From: Nocardioides sp. 503 | GTDB lineage: Bacteria > Actinomycetota > Actinomycetes > Propionibacteriales > Nocardioidaceae | DNA length: 64,000 nucleotides | Reading direction: 5' to 3' | Assembly (NCBI RefSeq): GCF_004522095.1 | Contig: NZ_SPUI01000007.1 | Location: 1-64,000 of the forward strand | In this document: one piece after another, positions 24,266 through 32,105 of the stretch | How positions within the stretch are numbered: position 1 is the stretch's first letter | How the letters are laid out: the number at the start of each line of letters is the position of its first letter | Made by a program: the position numbers and the translations under genes | Notes under the pieces: generated by a model | The model's database searches: none | Seen by the model: the letters and a program-made list of their open reading frames with translations, nothing else | Told to the model about the DNA's origin: nothing

Positions 24266-25429
24266 ATGCCCGCCTTCGACGCCATCGCGTCAACCCTCGA
24301 GCGCCTCGCGATCGAGGTCCCCTCCTGGGCCTACGGGAACTCGGGGACCCGCTTCAAGGTGTTCGGCACCCCCGGCACGCCCAGGACCATCCAGGAGAAG
24401 ATCGACGACGCGGCGATGGTGCACCGGCTGACCGGCCTCGCGCCGACCGTCGCCCTGCACATCCCGTGGGACCTCGTCGACGACTACGACGCGCTGCGCG
24501 CGCACGCCACCGACCGCGGCGTCGCCCTGGGAACGGTCAACTCCAACACCTTCCAGGACGACGACTACAAGTTCGGCGCCCTGACCCACGTGGACCCCAA
24601 GATCCGCCAGAAGGCCATCGACCACCACTTCGAGTGCATCGACGTCATGGGCGCGACCGGCTCGCGCGACCTCAAGATCTGGCTGGCCGAGGGCAGCAAC
24701 TACCCCGGCCAGGCCGACCTGCGCGGTCGTCAGGACCGGCTCGCCGAGTCGTTGTCGTCGATCTACGAGCGGATCGGCGCGGACCAGCGCCTGGTGCTCG
24801 AGTACAAGTTCTTCGAGCCGGCGTTCTACCACACCGACGTCCCGGACTGGGGCACCTCCTTCGCCCAGGTCAGCGCGCTCGGTGAGCGCGCCATGGTGTG
24901 CCTGGACACCGGCCACCACGCGCCCGGCACCAACATCGAGTTCATCGTCATGCAGCTGCTCCGGCTGGGCCGGCTGGGCTCGTTCGACTTCAACTCCCGC
25001 TTCTACGCCGACGACGACCTCATCGTCGGCGCCGCCGACCCCTACCAGCTGTTCCGGATCCTCGTCGAGGTCATCCGCGGTGGCGGGCTCGACGAGGGCA
25101 GCGACGTCGCGCTGATGCTCGACCAGTGCCACAACGTCGAGGACAAGATCCCCGGCCAGATCCGCTCGGTCCTCAACGTGCAGGAGATGACCGCCCGAGC
25201 CCTGCTGCTCGACCGCGAGGCGCTCGCCGTGGCCCAGGCCGAGAGCGACGTCCTGGGCGCCAACGAGATCTTCATGGACGCCTTCCAGACCGACGTCCGG
25301 CCCACGCTGGCCGCGTGGCGCGAGGAGCGCGGCCTGCCCGCGAACCCGATGCGGGCCTACGCCGAGTCCGGCTACCAGCAGCAGATCGACGAGGCCCGCG
25401 TCGGCGGGACGCCGCTCTCGTGGACCTGA
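24266..25429 (+). CDS. rhaI: L-rhamnose isomerase
   Basis: Cytoplasmic TIM-barrel isomerase of 387 residues, of the RhaI class found in pseudomonads and actinobacteria rather than the E. coli RhaA class. It converts L-rhamnose to L-rhamnulose. Family segments include EVPSWAYGNSGTRFKVF near the start, LEYKFFEPAFYHTD (metal-ligand Glu) in the middle, CLDTGHHAPG, FDFNSRFYADDDLIVG and MLDQCHNVEDK. AAGGAG lies eight bases before the ATG. It begins the catabolic half of the operon, just after the homopolymer block. Confidence 0.94.
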   Translation: MPAFDAIASTLERLAIEVPSWAYGNSGTRFKVFGTPGTPRTIQEKIDDAAMVHRLTGLAPTVALHIPWDLVDDYDALRAHATDRGVALGTVNSNTFQDDDYKFGALTHVDPKIRQKAIDHHFECIDVMGATGSRDLKIWLAEGSNYPGQADLRGRQDRLAESLSSIYERIGADQRLVLEYKFFEPAFYHTDVPDWGTSFAQVSALGERAMVCLDTGHHAPGTNIEFIVMQLLRLGRLGSFDFNSRFYADDDLIVGAADPYQLFRILVEVIRGGGLDEGSDVALMLDQCHNVEDKIPGQIRSVLNVQEMTARALLLDREALAVAQAESDVLGANEIFMDAFQTDVRPTLAAWREERGLPANPMRAYAESGYQQQIDEARVGGTPLSWT

Positions 25430-25493
25430 CGCCTCCCCACCACCCGACACCCGACCGCGGGCGGCCCGCCCCCCGGTCACGCGAGAAGGACTC

Positions 25494-27530
25494 ATGACCA
25501 CCTCCACCGCCGCCGAGCTCATCGCTCGCTCCCACCGCCTGGGCTCCGACCCCAAGAACACCAACTACGCCGGGGGCAACACCTCGGCGAAGGGCACCGA
25601 GACCGACCCCGTCACCGGCGAGCCCGTCGAGCTGCTCTGGGTCAAGGGCTCCGGCGGGGACCTGGGCACGCTGCGCGAGCCCGGCCTGGCCGTGCTCCGC
25701 CTCGACCGCATGCGCGCCCTCGTCGACGTCTACCCCGGCGTCGACCGCGAGGACGAGATGGTCGCCGCGTTCGACTACTGCCTGCATGGCAAGGGTGGCG
25801 CCGCGCCGTCGATCGACACCGCCATGCACGGTCTCGTCGACGCCGCCCACGTCGACCACCTGCACCCCGACTCGGGCATCGCGATCGCGACCGCGGCCGA
25901 CGGTGAGGCACTGACCGCCACGATCTTCGGGGACGAGGTCGTGTGGGTCCCGTGGCGCCGTCCGGGCTTCCAGCTCGGGCTCGACATCGCCGAGATCAAG
26001 GAGAAGAACCCGCAGGCGGTCGGCTGCATCCTCGGCGGGCACGGCATCACCGCCTGGGGCGACACCAGCGAGGAGGCCGAGGCCCGCTCGCTGTGGATCA
26101 TCGACACCGCCGCCGCCCACATCGCCGAGCACAGCCGGCCGGAGCCCTTCGGCCCGGCCCTCGAGGGCTACGCCGCCCTCCCCGAGGAGGAGCGTCGCGC
26201 GAAGGCCGCCGCCCTCGGCGCGACCATCCGGGGCATCGCGTCCCAGGACCGCCCGATGGTCGGACACTTCACCGACTCCGAGGTGGTGCTGGACTTCCTG
26301 GCCCGCAGCGAGCACCCCCGCCTCGCCGCGCTGGGCACGTCGTGCCCCGACCACTTCCTGCGCACCAAGGTCAAGCCGCTGGTCCTCGACCTCCCGGCCT
26401 CCGCCTCGGTGGAGGACTCGGTGGCCCGGCTGCGCGAGCTGGCGGTGTCCTACCGCGAGGACTACCAGGCCTACTACGACCGGCACGCGACCCCGGACTC
26501 GCCGGCGATCCGCGGCGCCGACCCGCTGGTCGTCCTGGTGCCGGGCGTCGGGATGTTCAGCTACGGCAAGGACAAGCAGACCGCCCGCGTGGCCGGCGAG
26601 TTCTACACCAACGCCATCAACGTCATGCGCGGCGCCGAGGGCCTGTCGACGTACGCCCCGATCGACGAGAGCGAGAAGTTCCGCATCGAGTACTGGGCGC
26701 TGGAGGAGGCCAAGCTGCAGCGGATGCCGGCCCCCAAGCCCCTGGCCACCCGGATCGCCGTGGTGACCGGCGCCGCCGGCGGCATCGGCAAGGCGACCGC
26801 CAAGCGGCTCGTGGCCGAGGGCGCCTGCGTGGTCGTCGCCGACCTGTCGCTGGAGAAGGCGCAGGCCGCGGCGGCCGAGATCGGTGGCCCCGACGTCGCC
26901 GTCGGCGTGGCCGCGGACGTCTCCGACGAGGCGGCCGTCCAGGCCATGGTCGACGCGGCGGTCCTCGCCTTCGGCGGCGTGGACCTCGTCGTCAACAACG
27001 CCGGGCTGTCCCTGTCCAAGTCGCTGCTCGAGACGACCGAGGCCGACTGGGACCTGCAGCACAACGTCATGGCCAAGGGCTCGTTCCTGGTGTCCAAGGC
27101 GGCGGCGCGCGTGCTCATCGACCAGGGGATGGGCGGCGACGTCATCTACATCTCGTCGAAGAACTCCGTCTTCGCCGGACCCCACAACATCGCCTACTCC
27201 GCGACCAAGGCCGACCAGGCCCACCAGGTCCGGCTGCTGGCCGCCGAGCTCGGCGAGCACGGCGTCAAGGTCAACGGCGTCAACCCCGACGGGGTCGTGG
27301 CCGGGTCCGGGATCTTCGCCAGCGGCTGGGGCGCCAACCGCGCTGCGGTCTACGGCGTGGAGGAGAAGGACCTCGGCAAGTTCTACGCGCAGCGGACCAT
27401 CCTCAAGCGGGAGGTGCTGCCCGAGCACATCGCCAACGCGGTCTTCGTGCTCTGCGGTCCCGACCTGACCCACACCACCGGGCTGCACGTGCCGGTGGAT
27501 GCTGGGGTCTCCGCGGCGTTCCTGCGCTGA
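25494..27530 (+). CDS. rhaEW: Bifunctional rhamnulose-1-phosphate aldolase / lactaldehyde dehydrogenase
   Basis: Fusion of 678 residues. The N-terminal class II aldolase (about 1-400) splits L-rhamnulose-1-phosphate into DHAP and L-lactaldehyde; its zinc histidines are probably in HVDHLHP (His119-His124) and GGHGI (His183). The C-terminal short-chain dehydrogenase (about 420-678) has TGAAGGIG at 425-432 and the catalytic Tyr568-x3-Lys572, and oxidises lactaldehyde to L-lactate with NAD. The same fusion is known as RhaEW in Bacillus and RhaD in rhizobia. It lies 64 bases after rhaI, with GAGAAGGA as ribosome site. Confidence 0.92.
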   Translation: MTTSTAAELIARSHRLGSDPKNTNYAGGNTSAKGTETDPVTGEPVELLWVKGSGGDLGTLREPGLAVLRLDRMRALVDVYPGVDREDEMVAAFDYCLHGKGGAAPSIDTAMHGLVDAAHVDHLHPDSGIAIATAADGEALTATIFGDEVVWVPWRRPGFQLGLDIAEIKEKNPQAVGCILGGHGITAWGDTSEEAEARSLWIIDTAAAHIAEHSRPEPFGPALEGYAALPEEERRAKAAALGATIRGIASQDRPMVGHFTDSEVVLDFLARSEHPRLAALGTSCPDHFLRTKVKPLVLDLPASASVEDSVARLRELAVSYREDYQAYYDRHATPDSPAIRGADPLVVLVPGVGMFSYGKDKQTARVAGEFYTNAINVMRGAEGLSTYAPIDESEKFRIEYWALEEAKLQRMPAPKPLATRIAVVTGAAGGIGKATAKRLVAEGACVVVADLSLEKAQAAAAEIGGPDVAVGVAADVSDEAAVQAMVDAAVLAFGGVDLVVNNAGLSLSKSLLETTEADWDLQHNVMAKGSFLVSKAAARVLIDQGMGGDVIYISSKNSVFAGPHNIAYSATKADQAHQVRLLAAELGEHGVKVNGVNPDGVVAGSGIFASGWGANRAAVYGVEEKDLGKFYAQRTILKREVLPEHIANAVFVLCGPDLTHTTGLHVPVDAGVSAAFLR

Positions 27531-27561
27531 CCGCCTCCCGACGACGACAAGGACCGACACG

Positions 27562-29007
27562 ATGACCCAGAGCCTGGACGCCGCCGCCCCTCCCGGGCTG
27601 GAGCGGATCACGCCGCGCAAGACCCGCATCGGGCTCGTGGCCGGCGGGCTCGGCGCCTACTGGCCGCAGTTCCCCGCCCTGCTGCCCCAGCTGCAGGCGA
27701 GCGCGCGACGGGTGTCCGAGCGGTTCGCCGAGCTCGACTGCGAGGTCGTGGACGTCGGCTTCATCTCGGACGCGCAGGAGGGGGCGCGCGCCGCCGAGCA
27801 GCTGCGCCTCGCCGACTGCGACCTCATCGTCGGCTTCCTGACGACCTACATGACCGCCTCGATGCTCGTGCCCGTGGCCCAGCGCTCCGGCGCCCCGGTG
27901 CTGCTGCTCAACCTGCAGCCCACCGAGTCGATGGACCACGCGGAGTTCGACACCGGCGCCTGGCTGGCCTACTGCGGCGCCTGCCCGCTTCCCGAGATGG
28001 CCAACACGTTCCGCCGCTGCGGCATCGACTTCCGCTCGGTCTCGGGCTACGTCGAGGACCCTCGTGCCTGGACCCGCATCTCCCGGTGGGTCAAGGCGGC
28101 CGGCGTCCGGGCGGCGTTCCGGCACGGCCGGCACGGCCTCATGGGCCACCTGTACCCCGGGATGATGGACGTCTCCTCCGACCCGACGCTCGTCTCGGCC
28201 CAGCTGGGCGGGCACGTCGAGGTCCTGGAGATCGACGACCTGCGGGTCCGCGTCGAGCAGGTCACCGACGCCGAGACCGACGCCCGGATGGCGGTGGCGC
28301 GCGAGGTGTTCGTCCTCGACGACAGCGTCGTGGACGACGACTTCCGCTGGGGGTCGCGGGTCTCGGTCGCCCTCGACCGCCTCGTCCAGGACTTCTCGCT
28401 CGACTCGATGGCCTACTACCACCGCGGCCTCGACGGCGAGATGCACGAGCGGGTGGGCGCCGGGCTGATCCTCGGCGCCTCCCTGCTGACCGCGCGCGGC
28501 GTGCCCGTCGTGGGTGAGTACGAGCTGCGCACGTCGCTGGCGATGCTGCTCATGGACCGCATCGGCGCCGGCGGGTCGTTCACCGAGCTCCAGGCGCTCA
28601 ACTTCCACGACGACGTCGTCGAGATGGGTCACGACGGACCGGCCCACCTCGCGATCAGCGCCCGCAAGCCGCTGCTGCGCGGCCTCGGCGTCTACCACGG
28701 CAAGCGCGGCTGGGGGGTCTCGGTCGAGTTCGACGTGGACCACGGACCCGTGACGGTGTGCGGGCTCGCCCAGGACCGCGACGGGCGCTTCTCGCTGGTC
28801 GCCTCGGAGGGCACCACCGTGGCCGGGCCGGTCCTCCAGATCGGCAACACCACCTCGCGCGTGGACTTCGGTCGCGACCCGGGGGAGTGGACCGACGAGT
28901 GGTCCGGCACCGGCATCGCCCACCACTGGGCGCTCGGCACCGGTCACCGGGTCGAGGAGCTCCGCGCCGTCGCGGACCTCCTCGGCCTGGGGATCACCGT
29001 CGTCTGA
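27562..29007 (+). CDS. L-fucose/L-arabinose isomerase-family protein
   Basis: Protein of 481 residues in the FucI/AraA superfamily of aldose-ketose isomerases. The start GLVAGGLGAYWPQFP is typical of the L-fucose-isomerase-like branch, and acidic and histidine residues that may hold the metal occur at GEYELRT (about 319-325) and FHDDVVEMGHDGPAH (about 350-364). It is not the arabinose isomerase of this genome, since a canonical araA lies at 55008. Its place between the aldolase and rhamnulokinase suggests that it serves another deoxy sugar (for example L-fucose) through the same kinase and aldolase. ATG 27562 is chosen because the upstream extension is unconserved. One base separates its stop from rhaB. 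Confidence 0.78.
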   Translation: MTQSLDAAAPPGLERITPRKTRIGLVAGGLGAYWPQFPALLPQLQASARRVSERFAELDCEVVDVGFISDAQEGARAAEQLRLADCDLIVGFLTTYMTASMLVPVAQRSGAPVLLLNLQPTESMDHAEFDTGAWLAYCGACPLPEMANTFRRCGIDFRSVSGYVEDPRAWTRISRWVKAAGVRAAFRHGRHGLMGHLYPGMMDVSSDPTLVSAQLGGHVEVLEIDDLRVRVEQVTDAETDARMAVAREVFVLDDSVVDDDFRWGSRVSVALDRLVQDFSLDSMAYYHRGLDGEMHERVGAGLILGASLLTARGVPVVGEYELRTSLAMLLMDRIGAGGSFTELQALNFHDDVVEMGHDGPAHLAISARKPLLRGLGVYHGKRGWGVSVEFDVDHGPVTVCGLAQDRDGRFSLVASEGTTVAGPVLQIGNTTSRVDFGRDPGEWTDEWSGTGIAHHWALGTGHRVEELRAVADLLGLGITVV

Positions 29008-29008
29008 C

Positions 29009-30520
29009 ATGGGCAGCCACGCATCGGCCCCGCTGCGCCTCGCGGCCGTCGACCTCGGGGCCACGAGCGGCCGGGTGATGTCCGCGCGAGTGGGCCCCGG
29101 CACCCTGCGGCTCGACGAGGCGCACCGCTTCCCCAACGCCGCCGTGCGCGCGCGGGGGTCGCTCTTCTGGGACATCCTCGGCATCCATCGCGAGATGCTC
29201 GCCGGGCTCAGGATGGTCGCCGGCACCGGCCCGCTGGACGGGATCGGCATCGACTCGTGGGCCATCGACCACGGCCTGCTCGACCGCGACGGGGTCCTGC
29301 TCGGCAACCCCTACTCGCACCGCGACCCGCGCACGGACGGCGTGTCCGGTCGCATCGCCGAGGAGGTCGGTGCCGCCGCGCTCTACGCGACCACGGGCCT
29401 CCAGGACCTGCCCTTCGCCACGATCCACCAGCTCGTCGCCGCGCGGGGCACGGCCGCGCTCGAGGCGGCCGACACCCTGCTGCTGCTGCCCGACCTGCTC
29501 GGCTACTGGCTCACCGGCCACGCCGGCGCCGAGCGCACCAACGCCTCGACCACGGGGCTCTACGACGTCAACACCCGCGCGTGGGCGGTGGACCTGGCCC
29601 GGGCGGTCGGCATCCCCTGGGGCCTGCTACCGCCCCTGCGCGACCCCGGCACGGTGATCGGCCCCCTGCTGCCCGAGGTCACCGACCAGCTCGGGGTGTC
29701 CTCCCCCGTCCCGGTGGTCGCCGTGGGCTCGCACGACACCGCCTCGGCCGTGGTGGCCGTCCCCGCCGCGGACGACGACGTCGCCTACATCTCCTCCGGC
29801 ACCTGGTCCCTGGTGGGGCTGGAGCTGGAGAAGCCGGTGCTCAGCGAGGCGGCCCGGCTCGCCGACTTCACCAACGAGGCGGGGGTCGACGGGACCGTGC
29901 GCTTCCTCAAGAACGTGACCGGTCTCTGGGTCCTGTCCGAGTCGCTGCGCACGTGGAGCGAGCGCCGCCTGGCCGGCGCCGACCTCGCCTCGGTGCTGGC
30001 GGCCGCCGCCGAGGCGCCCGCGCTGCGCACGGTCGTCGACATCAACGACCCGCGGCTGCTGGCCCCCGGGGACCTGCCCGGGCGGTTGCAGCTCCTCGCC
30101 GAGGAGGCCGGTGAGCCGGTCCCGCGGACCCCGCAGGCGATCACCCGGTGCATCCTCGACAGCCTCGCGCTGGCCTACCGCCGGCACCTGCGCACGGCGG
30201 CCGAGCTCGCCGGGCGGCGTGTGTCGGTCGTGCACGTGGTGGGTGGCGGCTCGCAGAACCGGCTGCTCTGCCAGCTCACGGCGGACGCCACCGGCCTGCC
30301 CGTGCTCGCCGGGCCGGTCGAGGCCGCGGCGCTCGGCAACGTGCTCGTGCAGGCGCGCGCCCTCGGCGCCGACCTGCCGGACCTGGGGGCGATGCGTACG
30401 TTGGTCCGCACCACGCACGAGGTGCGCCGCTACGAGCCGCGCCCCGGCGTCGACTGGGACGCCGCCGAGCGCCGCCTGGGCGCCGTCACCGCTGCGCCAC
30501 CGACGAGAGGGACCTCATGA
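29009..30520 (+). CDS. rhaB: Rhamnulokinase
   Basis: FGGY-family sugar kinase of 503 residues that phosphorylates L-rhamnulose at C1. The phosphate-1 motif DLGATSGR is at residues 15-22. IDSWAIDHGLLD, SHDTASAV and ISSGTWSLVGLE are the classic RhaB segments, and the C-terminal VVGGGSQNRLLCQLTAD is the adenosine-binding part. It starts one base after the isomerase-family gene and its stop overlaps the lldD start (ATGA). Confidence 0.95.
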   Translation: MGSHASAPLRLAAVDLGATSGRVMSARVGPGTLRLDEAHRFPNAAVRARGSLFWDILGIHREMLAGLRMVAGTGPLDGIGIDSWAIDHGLLDRDGVLLGNPYSHRDPRTDGVSGRIAEEVGAAALYATTGLQDLPFATIHQLVAARGTAALEAADTLLLLPDLLGYWLTGHAGAERTNASTTGLYDVNTRAWAVDLARAVGIPWGLLPPLRDPGTVIGPLLPEVTDQLGVSSPVPVVAVGSHDTASAVVAVPAADDDVAYISSGTWSLVGLELEKPVLSEAARLADFTNEAGVDGTVRFLKNVTGLWVLSESLRTWSERRLAGADLASVLAAAAEAPALRTVVDINDPRLLAPGDLPGRLQLLAEEAGEPVPRTPQAITRCILDSLALAYRRHLRTAAELAGRRVSVVHVVGGGSQNRLLCQLTADATGLPVLAGPVEAAALGNVLVQARALGADLPDLGAMRTLVRTTHEVRRYEPRPGVDWDAAERRLGAVTAAPPTRGTS

Positions 30521-31746
30521 AGCGTCAGCTCCCCCGGCGCCACGACCTGGCGCCGCTGCTCAAGTTCAAGAGGCCGGTCCTCTCGCCCAAGGAGCGGCGC
30601 CTGGCCTCGGCGCTGACCATCGAGGACCTGCGCCGGATCGCCAAGCGTCGTACGCCCAAGGCGGCCTTCGACTACACCGACGGCGCCGCGGACGGCGAGG
30701 TCTCGCTGGCCCGGGCCCGGCAGGGTTTCGCCGACGTGGAGTTCCACCCCTCGATCCTGCGCGACGTGTCGCGCGTCGACACCTCGCGCGAGGTGCTGGG
30801 CGGCCGGGTGGCGCTGCCGTTCGGGATCGCGCCGACCGGCTTCACCCGCATGATGCAGTCCGAGGGCGAGATCGCGGGCGCCACGGCCGCGGCGGCCGCA
30901 GGCATCCCGTTCGCGCTCTCGACGATGGGCACGACCTCGATCGAGGACGTCGCCGCGGCGGCGCCGGGCGGGCGCAACTGGTTCCAGCTCTACATGTGGA
31001 AGGACCGCGAGCGGTCCATGGCCCTGGTGGACCGTGCGGCCGCCGCCGGCTACGACACCTTGCTGGTCACCGTCGACGTCCCGGTCGCCGGCGCGCGCCT
31101 GCGCGACGTGCGCAACGGCATGACCATCCCGCCGACTCTGTCGCCGCGGACGGTCGTCAACGCGATCCCGCGACCGGCGTGGTGGATCAACTTCCTCACC
31201 ACCGAGCCGCTCGCCTTCGCCTCGCTGGACTCCTGGTCGGGCACCGTGGCCGACCTGCTCGACACGATGTTCGACCCCACCGTCACCTTCGACGACCTCG
31301 CGTGGATCCGGTCGCAGTGGCCCGGCAAGATCTCGGTGAAGGGCGTGCAGAACGTCGAGGACTCGCGCCGCCTCGCCGACCTCGGCGTGGACGCGATCGT
31401 GCTGTCCAACCACGGCGGCCGCCAGCTGGACCGGGCTCCGGTGCCCTTCCACCTGCTGCCCGACGTCGTCCGTGAGGTCGGCTCGGACCTGGAGGTGCAC
31501 CTCGACACCGGGATCATGTCCGGCCAGGACATCGTGGCGGCCCTCGCCCACGGGGCCCACTTCACGATGATCGGGCGCGCCTACCTCTACGGCCTGATGT
31601 CGGGCGGTCGCGAGGGCGTGGACCGCACCATCGAGATCCTGACCGGACAGATCGAGCGGACCATGCGGCTGCTCGGGGTCACGTCCCTCGACGAGCTCGA
31701 GCCCCGTCACGTCACGGCGCTGCGACGGTTGTCCGCCCGGGACTGA
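30517..31746 (+). CDS. lldD: FMN-dependent L-lactate dehydrogenase
   Basis: Membrane-associated flavoenzyme of 409 residues in the alpha-hydroxy-acid oxidase family. It oxidises L-lactate to pyruvate. Catalytic SNHGGRQLD has His299; FDYTDGAADGE near residue 50 and IGRAYLYGL near 350 are FMN-binding segments. It overlaps rhaB by four bases, so it belongs to the rhamnose operon. This makes metabolic sense, because the aldolase/dehydrogenase fusion yields L-lactate. A related mycofactocin-type or glycolate oxidase is possible but less likely. Confidence 0.88.
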   Translation: MKRQLPRRHDLAPLLKFKRPVLSPKERRLASALTIEDLRRIAKRRTPKAAFDYTDGAADGEVSLARARQGFADVEFHPSILRDVSRVDTSREVLGGRVALPFGIAPTGFTRMMQSEGEIAGATAAAAAGIPFALSTMGTTSIEDVAAAAPGGRNWFQLYMWKDRERSMALVDRAAAAGYDTLLVTVDVPVAGARLRDVRNGMTIPPTLSPRTVVNAIPRPAWWINFLTTEPLAFASLDSWSGTVADLLDTMFDPTVTFDDLAWIRSQWPGKISVKGVQNVEDSRRLADLGVDAIVLSNHGGRQLDRAPVPFHLLPDVVREVGSDLEVHLDTGIMSGQDIVAALAHGAHFTMIGRAYLYGLMSGGREGVDRTIEILTGQIERTMRLLGVTSLDELEPRHVTALRRLSARD

Positions 31747-31753
31747 GGCAGGC

Positions 31754-31990
31754 ATGCCCGAGGAGATCCCGCAGGGCCACGTGGTCGCGCGCGCGACGTG
31801 GCGGCCCGAGCCAGCCGACCTGGAGGTGCTCAGCCTGCTCGCGGGCGGGCTCACCGTGGACGCGGTGGCCCGTCGGCAGGGGGTCTCCGAGCGCACGGTA
31901 CGACGACGGCTGCGCTCGATCGCGGACCAGATCGGCGTCGACTCAACGATCGAGGCGGTCGTTCACGCGGTCCGCTCGCGGCTGATCTGA
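31754..31990 (+). CDS. Small LuxR-type HTH protein (78 aa)
   Basis: Stand-alone GerE/LuxR-type DNA-binding domain. The recognition region VDAVARRQGVSERTVRRRLR lies at about residues 35-54, preceded by the LEVLSLLAGGLT helix. No receiver or sensor domain is present, so it depends on another signal or acts constitutively. It starts seven bases after lldD and shares the operon. It stands upstream of the GH78 gene, so the rhamnosidase promoter or the operon itself are possible targets, but no target site can be read. Confidence 0.7.
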   Translation: MPEEIPQGHVVARATWRPEPADLEVLSLLAGGLTVDAVARRQGVSERTVRRRLRSIADQIGVDSTIEAVVHAVRSRLI

Positions 31991-32032
31991 GGTGTCCACG
32001 CATTCGGCGTGACCGGATGCGGACAACCGCAT

Positions 32033-32048
32033 TGTGACGGGCGTCACG
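32033..32048. promoter_or_regulatory. CRP/GlxR-like site before the GH78 gene
   Basis: TGTGA-CGGGCG-TCACG, identical in its first 15 bases to the site at 14479. TACGTT at 32055-32060 is the probable -10, and the operator follows six bases later. Confidence 0.5.
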
Positions 32049-32065
32049 AGGGCCTACGTTGCTGG

Positions 32066-32079
32066 TTGCAACGTTTCAA
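32066..32079. promoter_or_regulatory. Rhamnose-regulon operator before the GH78 gene
   Basis: TTGCAACGTTTCAA differs from a perfect 14-bp palindrome at one position. It begins six bases after the probable -10, matching the layout of the GH106-type gene. Confidence 0.65.
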
Positions 32080-32105
32080 AGCCTCTCGAGTCAGGACCTC
32101 TCCCC

